Origin: Chryseosolibacter sp040902445
GTDB taxonomy: Bacteria; Bacteroidota; Bacteroidia; Cytophagales; Cyclobacteriaceae
Direction of reading: 5' to 3'
Length of the DNA stretch: 31,495 nucleotides
Assembly: GCA_040902445.1 (NCBI GenBank)
Contig: JBBDXJ010000150.1
Span: 1 to 31,495, forward strand
Shown: one piece after another, positions 24,389-31,495 of the stretch
Numbering within the stretch: position 1 is the stretch's first letter
Layout: each line of letters starts with the position of its first letter
The notes under the pieces: generated by a model
Told to the model about the DNA's origin: nothing
Databases searched by the model: none
Seen by the model: the letters and a program-made list of their open reading frames with translations, nothing else
Position numbers and translations under genes: made by a program

Positions 24389-25291
24389 ATGAACTCTCTC
24401 TACATCATCCTAACAGCCTCGCTCGTATCAATGAGCTGTGCGTTGCTGGGTTGTTTTCTCATCCTTCGCAAAATGGCTATGGTGGGGGATGCGATCTCTC
24501 ACGCTGTTTTGCCTGGTATCGTCGTTGCTTTTTTGATTTCAGGTTCAAGGGATTCTGTAACGATGCTGGTAGGCGCAGGGCTGATTGGAATTGTCACAAC
24601 CTTTCTCATTGAATTCCTTCACAAAAAAGCAAAACTTCAGGCAGATGCTTCGATCGGTGTAACGTTCACGTGGCTTTTCGCGGTGGGTGTCGTGCTGATC
24701 TCGCTTTTCGCAGGCAAAGTAGACCTGGACCAGGATTGTGTATTGTATGGTGAGATCGCATATGTACCCCTTGATCTTGTGCTCACAGATAATGGGTATA
24801 TTCTCGGACCGAGGGCCCTTTATATTGTCGGAACCATTCTCGCGCTCATTGTGCTGTTTATCATCTTCGGGTACAAGGAATTATTCCTCACCACTTTTGA
24901 TCCGGCATATGCGAGTGCGATAGGCATTTCAACCACTTTATGGCATTACCTGCTGATGGGGGCCGTGTCAGCAACAACGGTAGCATCCTTTGAATCGGTA
25001 GGCGCCATTTTGGTCGTTGCATTACTGATTGCCCCTGCTGCGACGGCTTACCTTATTACCGACAATTTCAAATGGATGCTGATAATAGCTTGTATTACGG
25101 GAGTACTTTCTTCCATTACTGGTTATTACATCGCCGTGTGGCTCGATGGATCCATTGCTGGCGCGGTAGCATCTATGACCGGAATTTTCTTCGGGTTGGC
25201 GTTGCTACTCTCCCCTACCCATGGTATTCTTTTTAAGAAGTTAAAGTCAACAACGGAAAACCAGCCATCAGCGCAAAAAGTGGTAGTTTAG
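24389..25291 (+). CDS. Metal ABC transporter permease (TroD-like)
   Basis: The 300-aa ABC-3 family permease has about eight or nine hydrophobic segments and family blocks RKMAMVGDAISHAVLPGIVVAF and SVGAILVVALLIAPAATAYL. It has no regulatory extension; the hydrophilic tail is about 25 residues. It partners with the fused permease at 22997 to form a heterodimeric channel, as in TroC/TroD, using the ATPase at 21880 and the binding lipoprotein at 17947. Start ATG 24389 lies 99 nt after the stop of the fused gene, with the palindromic repeat in between. It is the last gene of the metal locus; I find no intrinsic terminator right after it. Confidence 0.94.
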   Translation: MNSLYIILTASLVSMSCALLGCFLILRKMAMVGDAISHAVLPGIVVAFLISGSRDSVTMLVGAGLIGIVTTFLIEFLHKKAKLQADASIGVTFTWLFAVGVVLISLFAGKVDLDQDCVLYGEIAYVPLDLVLTDNGYILGPRALYIVGTILALIVLFIIFGYKELFLTTFDPAYASAIGISTTLWHYLLMGAVSATTVASFESVGAILVVALLIAPAATAYLITDNFKWMLIIACITGVLSSITGYYIAVWLDGSIAGAVASMTGIFFGLALLLSPTHGILFKKLKSTTENQPSAQKVVV

Positions 25292-25636
25292 AATGCGGGT
25301 TTAGCCACTAACACGCGTGCGGATGCCGGTTGCCATTTACCGGATAGATGGCGAAGCTTGCTCTGACAAACGAGAAGATATTGAAAGAATATTTCAATGT
25401 TTAATTAAAGTCTAAGTATTACCCGAACATTTACCCTCTATTCACGTTCGCCTCCCGGGCCGGCTGGCCCCGTATGCCTGATCAGGGCTGGACTCTGTCC
25501 GCGCGTGCCAATACCAGACCAAGGACAGGCTCAGGCCCTGCTCAGGCATACTGGTGATAAAATCCTTAGCATATAATCGTCAATTGTCGTTTCCAAAAGG
25601 TATCCGTAAAAACCGATGCTCTTATAGGTTTAATAT
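25292..25636. other. Gene-free stretch after the metal locus with a long imperfect hairpin
   Basis: These 345 nt separate convergent genes (permease plus, glycosyltransferase minus). I see no credible gene. A TGCCGGTTGCC remnant is near 25325. The GC-rich part (25455-25551) holds arms 25472-25500 and 25523-25551 that pair at 24 of 29 positions around a 22-nt loop, with GTATGCCTGA and TCAGGCATAC as the perfect outer 10 bp. The hairpin lacks a clear T-run, so it is not a standard terminator; it could be a palindromic repeat or part of a small RNA. Confidence 0.6.
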
Positions 25637-27103
25637 TTACTCGCGGATGCTGACAACGACAGGAACTTCTTTAGGAATCCCTTTGGTGATGGCAACCCGT
25701 TCCATCTTTCCCCAACCAGTCTTGCCAAGAAAAAGAAGCTTCATGTTGCCGAGCACGTAGAGGAAACTGTTTACCCAGTGATAGAAAAGCGGCTCAAATA
25801 ATGCATACACTCCAAGCTTGACAAGCGTCGCGCGGTTTTTGTAATGTCCCCGGGTGGAAGCTTCCACGCCGATGGCCAGCAGGTTGAGCATAATGCCCAC
25901 CGTCCAATAGATGAGGAAAATGTATCCCAACAAAATGAAAGAGAACCAACCCAATACAGCGCCGACGAAAAAGTATATCAATCCGCCGATCTCGATAAAG
26001 GGTGTAAGCCACTCAAAGATCACGTAGTAGGGATAGGAGAATAGTCCGAGCAGTTTATACTTTGGATTAAAAAACAAGTCCCTGTTTTTCCAGATGGTCT
26101 GCGACATTCCTCGCGCCCAGCGGTCTCGCTGAGAAACCAAAGAACGAAAAGTATCCGGCACTTCACTCCAGCAAAAAGCTTCGGGGATGTACATGATCCT
26201 GAAGTTCATCATGTTTCTGTCGATGTAGCGCCAGATCTTTCCATCGACATCCATGTCTTCGGCGAGGGATCCGCTGGAGTATCCTCCCACTGCTTCCAGC
26301 ATCCAGCGTTTGTATACACCAAAGGCACCGGACACGATTTGCAGTCCACGGTATCGCTGGGCGAACATTCTTCCCAGCATAAAGGATCGCAGGTATTCAA
26401 TGACCTGGATCTTTGCCCAGAAACTTTTTGGTACAGAGGCATCGGCGACACCATCCGGTCCGACATTGCAGTCATTTACAACACCAATCGGGGTTCCAAT
26501 TCCAATGACTTCTGGTTCGCGCTCAAAAATATCACTTAAGTGGATCAGCGCATATTTTTCCAAAATGGAATCTGCGTCAATGATGGTAACAATTTGTCCG
26601 CGGGCGATAGCGAGGCCTGCATTTTGCGCGTCAGCTTTGCCACCGTTCACTTTATCGAGTACGATCAGGTCTTTGTACTGGGCATTCAGGGAGCGGAAAT
26701 ATCTCTTAACAGGTTTATGCAGTATCCTGCCACTCCGGTCGAAAGTGTTCGGCACTTCATACAAATCAAAATGTTCAATGAGTTTTTCGAGCGTTCCATC
26801 CGTACCGCCATCAGAACAGACTATGACCTCTTTGTTTTTATAGGATTGATTCAAAAACGAAGTTACAGTATCAACAATCAACACGCCTTCGTTATAGGCG
26901 GGTGATATAATGGAGATCAGGGGAAGCTCGGATTTGTTTCGCTTCAAATGTTCATTTAACTCATCCTCATCAATAATGTGGTCATAAACTTTGAAGTACG
27001 ATTTGATCTCCCACAGTGAAAGAAAAGAGAAACACACTTTCGAACCTGTGTAGAAGAACGCGTATACGATCGCGAGCAAGGGCAATAAATCGGTTAATTC
27101 CAT
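25637..27103 (-). CDS. Membrane glycosyltransferase family 2 (polysaccharide synthase-like)
   Basis: The 488-aa protein has an N-terminal membrane segment (about 5-30) and a GT-A domain with ISIISPAYNEG, CSDGGTDGT, the metal-binding IDADS (175-179), the catalytic-base region AEDMDVDGK (281-289) and QRDRWARG (325-332), the Q/RxxRW acceptor motif of processive synthases. Several membrane helices follow (about 350-460). The order matches BcsA/PgaC/NfrB-type enzymes that polymerise and export a beta-linked glycan; no PilZ domain is seen. Its ATG directly follows the stop of the YaiO barrel gene with no gap, so the two are co-translated and probably form a synthesis and secretion pair. The sugar is not predictable from the sequence. 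Confidence 0.92.
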   Translation of the reverse strand: MELTDLLPLLAIVYAFFYTGSKVCFSFLSLWEIKSYFKVYDHIIDEDELNEHLKRNKSELPLISIISPAYNEGVLIVDTVTSFLNQSYKNKEVIVCSDGGTDGTLEKLIEHFDLYEVPNTFDRSGRILHKPVKRYFRSLNAQYKDLIVLDKVNGGKADAQNAGLAIARGQIVTIIDADSILEKYALIHLSDIFEREPEVIGIGTPIGVVNDCNVGPDGVADASVPKSFWAKIQVIEYLRSFMLGRMFAQRYRGLQIVSGAFGVYKRWMLEAVGGYSSGSLAEDMDVDGKIWRYIDRNMMNFRIMYIPEAFCWSEVPDTFRSLVSQRDRWARGMSQTIWKNRDLFFNPKYKLLGLFSYPYYVIFEWLTPFIEIGGLIYFFVGAVLGWFSFILLGYIFLIYWTVGIMLNLLAIGVEASTRGHYKNRATLVKLGVYALFEPLFYHWVNSFLYVLGNMKLLFLGKTGWGKMERVAITKGIPKEVPVVVSIRE

Positions 27104-27886
27104 TTAAAATTCCCTGTTAAGAAAGACATCGAATCCAGCAAAACTTAAATACTCTTCCCGGGTTGGGATGAAAATTCCACCGTAATCAAACCCGACTCCG
27201 AATTTATATCGCCCCTTTTTTGCCTGGCCGTTAATGCGGGCCAAGTAGGTATCCAGTCCGAAGCTATTGGCAATTGCATTGATGTTGCGGTTGGTGCCAG
27301 TATCGGCGCCCCGCAAAACACTGACGGCAAGGAAATCAGTTTTGTTGAAATAACGGCGGGCCTGGATGAACAGGCTTTTGGAAAACCCGTCTTCCACATA
27401 GGAAAAAGTTGGTCGCGCGTAAATAAAATAATCTGAAAAATAATAGCCAAGCGTGCCTGTCAGCAAAGGGATCGCCTCAAAAATATGGGGCTTTACAACG
27501 CCGATGCCCGCGGAATACTCAAAGCTCTTCCAGTTTTCAAAGAGTTCAGCCCGCAGCCGGTAGTTGGGAAGTAATTCAGAGGCGGACCAGGCGGCGTCGA
27601 AATAAGAGTAGCCTTTCTTTTTTAATTTGATATAGGCTTCGGTCTCAAAAAGATAGGAAACATTTTTATCCAGGGTATATCGCAATACCTTCGCAAAAAC
27701 ATCAGCCTGCCCTATCTTGCGTCCATATTGAAAATGATGGTAAGTGCGTTCAGGACCTTTTGGATAGTGTTCGTAGCGAACGCTGACCTCGAGCGAGTTT
27801 TTGTAGGTATTCAGGGAATCCTGTGCGGCACATTCATTTATCGCAAATAGCAATAACATTGCAGCAGCCAGGTTAGGTTTGTTCAT
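27104..27886 (-). CDS. YaiO-family outer-membrane beta-barrel protein
   Basis: ATG 27886 is chosen because it starts a signal peptide (MNKPNLAAAMLLLFAINECAAQ); a start at 27910 only adds eight non-signal residues. The mature protein (about 238 aa) matches the YaiO barrel pattern: SLEVSVRYEHYPKGPERTYH, YGRKIGQADVFAKVLRY, LFETEAYIKLKKKGYSYFDA, and SVLRGADTGTNRNINAIANS, ending in Phe. YaiO-type barrels are linked to GT2 enzymes, for example yaiO beside yaiP in Escherichia coli and the C-terminal barrel of the NfrA exopolysaccharide exporter. Here it is translationally coupled to the GT2 gene and probably forms the glycan exit pore. A head-to-head arrangement with mnmE leaves about 52 nt for both promoters. 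Confidence 0.88.
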   Translation of the reverse strand: MNKPNLAAAMLLLFAINECAAQDSLNTYKNSLEVSVRYEHYPKGPERTYHHFQYGRKIGQADVFAKVLRYTLDKNVSYLFETEAYIKLKKKGYSYFDAAWSASELLPNYRLRAELFENWKSFEYSAGIGVVKPHIFEAIPLLTGTLGYYFSDYFIYARPTFSYVEDGFSKSLFIQARRYFNKTDFLAVSVLRGADTGTNRNINAIANSFGLDTYLARINGQAKKGRYKFGVGFDYGGIFIPTREEYLSFAGFDVFLNREF

Positions 27887-27938
27887 TCGCAGTGGGGGAA
27901 ACAAAGACATAAAAATAGAAATTAAATCGAGAGTTGTA

Positions 27939-29297
27939 ATGTTTCAGGATACAATTGTTGCTTTATCAACAGCTCAGGGGATTTCAGCCATCGCTGTGAT
28001 CCGGTTATCCGGGAATGAATCATTTTCGATCGTGGAAAAATGTTTCAGGGGTCACAACCTTTCTGAAAAGCCCTCGCACACCATTCATTTTGGAACAATA
28101 TGGAATCGAGATCAAGTGATAGATGAAGTACTTGTATCTATCTTCAAGAAACCCAATTCGTTCACTAAAGAAGACATCATTGAGATCTCCTGTCACGGCT
28201 CTCCTGTGATCATAAAAGAAATCCTGAAAGTATTAATACAGAACGGGGCGAGGCTTGCGGAGCCGGGAGAATTCACAAAACGCGCCTTTGTCAATGGGAG
28301 GTTTGACCTGGCGCAGGCCGAGGCTGTTGCCGACCTGATCAATGCGGAGACGGAAAACGCGAGGCAGGCTGCGCTCAACCAGATGCGCGGCGGATTTTCG
28401 AAGCAGATCAATCATCTGCGCGAAGAGCTGATACACTTTGCATCCCTCATCGAACTGGAACTCGACTTTGGTGAGGAGGACGTCGAATTTGCGAAGCGCG
28501 AAGATCTGAGAGCGCTGATCGTGAAGATCCAGGGATATTTGAAATCGCTCATTGATTCTTTTGATCAGGGCAATGTCATAAAGAATGGAGTTCCGACAGT
28601 CATTGCGGGAAAGCCCAATGCGGGGAAGTCCACACTATTAAACACATTGCTGAATGAAGAGCGTGCCATCGTCTCAGAAATTCCCGGCACAACACGCGAT
28701 GTAATTGAAGACGAGATGGTATTAGGCGGCATCAACTTCCGCTTCATCGACACCGCAGGACTTCGCGAGACCAAAGATATCATCGAGGCCATGGGTGTGG
28801 AACGGACACGTGACCGGATGAAAAAAGCGTCGCTGATCATTTATCTTTTTGATCTGACACAAACATCGCTTAAGGAGATTGATGAGGAAGAATCCCATCT
28901 TCAGGAATTAGGGGTGCCCTATCTTAAGGTAGGCAATAAGTTAGACAAGGCGGACGAGGAGCTGATTGCAAAACTGGCGAATCGCGATTTTACTTTTATT
29001 TCCGCGTCGAACAAAACCAACATCCAGGACCTTAAAGACAGGATCCTCTCCCACTTCAATGTACGAACCGTGAAGACCGGCGATGTTATGGTGACCAACG
29101 TTCGCCATTACCACAATCTTCAGCAAACCTACGATGCGTTGCAGCGCGTGCTGGAGGGAATGTCGCAAGGGATCACCGGAGATTTTTTAGCGATGGATAT
29201 AAGGCAGGCGTTGCATTTTTTAGGAGAGATCACGGGCACGATCACGACAGATGATTTGTTGGATAATATTTTTTCGAAGTTTTGTATCGGGAAATAG
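27939..29297 (+). CDS. mnmE: tRNA modification GTPase MnmE (TrmE)
   Basis: The 452-aa protein is of standard length. ATG 27939 is chosen because it opens the canonical N-terminus MFQDTIVALSTAQGISAIAV; an upstream start would overlap the YaiO gene. The formyl-tetrahydrofolate-binding N-domain (GSPVIIKEIL, EPGEFTKRAFVNGRFDLAQAEAV), helical domain and G domain are complete: G1 GKPNAGKS (224-231), G2 GTTRDVIED, G3 DTAGLRET and G4 NKLDK. It ends in the hallmark FCIGK, whose cysteine is catalytic-site associated. With MnmG it installs carboxymethylaminomethyl-uridine at the tRNA wobble position in the cytoplasm. This is a conserved housekeeping gene and looks intact. Confidence 0.98.
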   Translation: MFQDTIVALSTAQGISAIAVIRLSGNESFSIVEKCFRGHNLSEKPSHTIHFGTIWNRDQVIDEVLVSIFKKPNSFTKEDIIEISCHGSPVIIKEILKVLIQNGARLAEPGEFTKRAFVNGRFDLAQAEAVADLINAETENARQAALNQMRGGFSKQINHLREELIHFASLIELELDFGEEDVEFAKREDLRALIVKIQGYLKSLIDSFDQGNVIKNGVPTVIAGKPNAGKSTLLNTLLNEERAIVSEIPGTTRDVIEDEMVLGGINFRFIDTAGLRETKDIIEAMGVERTRDRMKKASLIIYLFDLTQTSLKEIDEEESHLQELGVPYLKVGNKLDKADEELIAKLANRDFTFISASNKTNIQDLKDRILSHFNVRTVKTGDVMVTNVRHYHNLQQTYDALQRVLEGMSQGITGDFLAMDIRQALHFLGEITGTITTDDLLDNIFSKFCIGK

Positions 29298-29443
29298 CTG
29301 CTTACAAATAATTGATTATCAGATATTTACGAGATATATTCACTTTCCGACCTAATATGTGAACTGCGAGCTTTAATGATGATTCTCAATTACTTAGGCA
29401 ACTAACCAATACAGAAATCACTCACTTTTTTGCCACTAGTTTG

Positions 29444-30020
29444 TTACTTGAAACCTAACATCCCAAAATGAGTAACAATCTCGAAAACCATAGTAAAATG
29501 CCAATATCCCTTAAGTTTGATCACTTGTCCGTTTTCTACTCCTGCAGGAATCGTAATGCGAATGTTTTTTCCGTTGATGGAAAGCGTTTGCTGATGAGTT
29601 CTTAAAACATCCGTCAATTGCAGATGTAACTCCGCGTTAAAATCCTGACCGCGGAACTTTACATGTTGTTGTCTTGCTCCACCTCCGAACATGGATTCGA
29701 AAAACTCGGAAAAGTCGCTTTCACCAGAAAAATCTCCGCTCCTATAACTTTCCTGTTGTGGCCGATTTTTGCGCTGCTGTTCAAATTGCTCAGCATGTTG
29801 CCAGTCCTTACCATACTGATCATACTTCTTTCGCTTTTCCGGATCACTTAGTACCTCATTCGCTTCATTGATCTGTTGGAATTCCCGATGTGCGTCCTTG
29901 TCATTCGGATTCAAATCAGGATGGAACTTGCGAGCAAGCTTGCGATATGCCTTTTTTTATATCCTCCGTTGTTGCGTTTTTGTCGATCTCTAATGTCTTG
30001 TAATAATCAATAAAATTCAT
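29444..30020 (-). pseudogene. J-domain (DnaJ/CbpA-like) co-chaperone remnant: frameshifted and C-terminally truncated
   Basis: The ATG at 30018-30020 opens MNFIDYYKTLEIDKNATTEDIKK, a normal CbpA-type J-domain start. A run of seven A (minus strand, at about 29952-29958) holds one base more than needed and shifts the frame into a stop. The next frame resumes exactly with AYRKLARKFHPDLNPNDKDA (HPD motif intact), then the Gly/Phe region and the start of the C-terminal beta domain (FRGQDFNAELHLQLTDVLRT, IRITIPAGVENGQVIKLKG). At about 29507 the similarity stops, and 20 unrelated residues lead to the stop at 29444, so about 100-120 residues are missing. The homopolymer shift alone might be a sequencing error, but the 3' truncation suggests a genuine pseudogene. 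Confidence 0.85.
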
Positions 30021-30191
30021 GAAGAAGACGTTTAATACGGATGAGAAATATATTATCAGCGGCTCACCTGGCCTTTTGATTGGATACAAGCATTTACAAT
30101 GGTACTCGAAACGCTAAATATTTAATGTAACTCTGAACGAATTGATGAAATTGATCAATAACTAACGTGCACTATGGCTTCCTCAAGCGTA

Positions 30192-30596
30192 TTATTGTAT
30201 TATAAACGTACTCCCCTTCATCTCTTCGCTTTCAACGTCTATCTGTCCACGCATTGCTTCAACTTGAAATTTAGTAATGTATAGCCCAATACCTTTAGCA
30301 TCTTTACTCCCGTGAAAGGTCTTAAATATGCCAAACAATTGGTCTTTATATTTTGCTAAGTTTATTCCCAATCCATTATCACGCACTTTCAGCGTCAATT
30401 CGTCCTTATCGGAAGAATAACAGTCAATTTCGATGATGGGATAACGGTCTGGCTGCCGGTACTTGATTGCATTGGTAAGGAGGTTTAAGATAATGCTCTC
30501 TAAATAAGCCGCATTGACATTAACCATAAGATCCCTGGCTACTGTGTTAAGAGCAATCGCGTTTGAATTTTCAATCTGAATTTTTAAAATTACCAC
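30192..30596 (-). pseudogene. Sensor histidine kinase remnant, HATPase_c domain only
   Basis: The 134 residues contain a fairly complete ATP-binding domain of a histidine kinase: N box LESIILNLLTNAIKY, G1 box VRDNGLGIN, F box LFGIFKTFH and G2 box GIGLYITKFQVEAMRG, ending GSTFIIQ. There is no sensor, no PAS domain and no HisKA helix with the phospho-accepting His. A TGA lies just 6 nt upstream of the GTG at 30596 in the same frame, and the other frames upstream do not restore a kinase. It is best read as the 3' piece of a degraded kinase gene; a stand-alone anti-sigma-like ATPase is less likely. Confidence 0.75.
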
Positions 30597-30810
30597 CGTT
30601 CAGATAAGCAAAACTCCAGATTTTGCATTGTTTGGGAAGAAAACTCCGAAGTCAGATGTTTTCTTGAAGCGGCAAACCAATGAAAATTACCAAGCAAATA
30701 TACATGACTATCTATTGTTCTGGCATTCTTATTATATTAAGCGTTCAATCTAATACTTAGAAATAAGTATAGGGTTAAAATCTAAATCAAATGACTTACA
30801 AATTGAAGCT

Positions 30811-31495
30811 ATGATTAAAAATGGAATCTTACTTGGATTAATTTTTGTTTATACCGTTGGACTCCCGGCAATGGCACAAACAAGCATTTTGCCTAACAAT
30901 CCCGTCACAAAGAAAAAGTTAATATTTTTCGGTTGGAGTTCCCCCTCTACGATTGCCTATCGTGACAGTCTGAAAAAGTACGAAAACACCGCTTTCGACG
31001 GTCTTGGAATTAATGCCTCGAAAGATGTCGGCGCAGGAAATATTTTTATGGTCGATGTCTGCAAAAATATTACTAAGGAGGCCCGCGAAAAAGAGATGCG
31101 AATTGTTTCAGGCATTCCTCAAAGTTCCGTTCTGACAGATAATTTTTTGGTAATTTATGGCGCGTCACAATTGAGTTGGTTTTCGGATGAGGACTGGGCA
31201 ATAGTTGATGTAAACCTGAGATACTTTGCAAGGCTTGCCAAGGCGATGAAATGCAAAGGTATAATGTGGGATCCAGAAGCCTATAAACCAGGTATTAACC
31301 CCTGGCAATACATTAAACAAGAAGGCCGTGAACAATATTCATTTCAACAGTTCTACAATCAGGCTCGTAAAAGAGGTGCGCAATTCATAACAGCACTTCA
31401 GGAAGAATTTCCGGGTCTGGTAATTTTGTCGCTTCGAGAGTTTTCTGATTTTCAAAAAGGCTCACCATTTTCAGCCGGTATTTTGCCAGTAACTG
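30811..31495 (+). CDS. Secreted protein of unrecognised family, partial (runs off right edge)
   Basis: The ATG at 30811 opens a Sec signal (MIKNGILLGLIFVYTVGLPAMAQ), and 228 residues are visible before the window ends with the frame still open. The mature part begins KKKLIFFGWSSPSTIAYRD and includes AFDGLGINASKDVG, KAMKCKGIMWDPEAY and QARKRGAQFITALQEEFPGL. The strand-helix alternation with WDPEAY suggests a TIM-barrel, possibly a glycoside-hydrolase-like enzyme, but I do not recognise the family. It stands apart from the neighbouring decayed genes, with a 214-nt upstream gap in which I see no definite promoter. Confidence 0.75.
   Translation, partial: MIKNGILLGLIFVYTVGLPAMAQTSILPNNPVTKKKLIFFGWSSPSTIAYRDSLKKYENTAFDGLGINASKDVGAGNIFMVDVCKNITKEAREKEMRIVSGIPQSSVLTDNFLVIYGASQLSWFSDEDWAIVDVNLRYFARLAKAMKCKGIMWDPEAYKPGINPWQYIKQEGREQYSFQQFYNQARKRGAQFITALQEEFPGLVILSLREFSDFQKGSPFSAGILPVT

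Overview
The window looks like a chromosomal segment of a Bacteroidota bacterium, most likely a Cytophagales-type soil or freshwater lineage (inference). The reasons are a SusC/SusD pair with an ASPIC/UnbV-type VCBS lipoprotein, a TAnnTTTG-type promoter element, few Shine-Dalgarno sites, many lipoprotein signals, a YaiO-family barrel, and intergenic palindromic repeats. I recognise no tRNA, rRNA, CRISPR array, phage or complete insertion sequence.

Region 1 (1-7675, minus strand): an outer-membrane nutrient-uptake unit. A SusC TonB-dependent transporter (split by a 1-nt frameshift), its SusD lipoprotein and a terminator are followed by a large VCBS/FG-GAP/UnbV lipoprotein that runs off the left edge. 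A LacI-type regulator (8058-9122) is divergent from SusC across a 360-nt gap that carries inverted repeats.

Region 2 (9334-17017, plus strand): a bile-acid:sodium-symporter-family (BASS) transporter, then six genes with predicted export signals: an RraA-like aldolase/decarboxylase, a COG3964-like amidohydrolase, a sugar dehydrogenase fused to cytochrome c, a RidA enamine deaminase (Tat), a SelA/DgaE-like PLP enzyme (Tat) and a CBM9-like binding protein. RraA, RidA and SelA-fold enzymes are normally cytoplasmic. Together they suggest a periplasmic pathway in which an N-acyl substrate is deacylated, deaminated by a PLP lyase with RidA help, cleaved or decarboxylated by RraA, and the acid product imported by the BASS carrier.

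Region 3 (17218-25291, plus strand): a transition-metal uptake locus. A DtxR/MntR regulator lies behind a palindromic candidate operator. It is followed by a TroA-like binding lipoprotein, then a di-heme oxidoreductase, a Tat/lipoprotein Rieske protein and an outer-membrane porin, and then the ABC ATPase and two permeases. The first permease carries a C-terminal DtxR-like regulator with its metal ligands conserved, an architecture known from chlamydial YtgCR. A redox module inside a metal-uptake operon together with a permease-regulator fusion is the most striking feature here. Dispersed repeats have entered this locus at several points: the 5' end of the binding-protein gene, the ATPase-permease gap, and the 3' end of the fusion gene.

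Region 4 (25637-31495): a minus-strand YaiO barrel plus GT2 synthase operon (exopolysaccharide-like), mnmE on the plus strand, a decayed stretch with a broken J-domain gene and a histidine-kinase remnant, and the start of an unrecognised secreted protein cut by the right edge.
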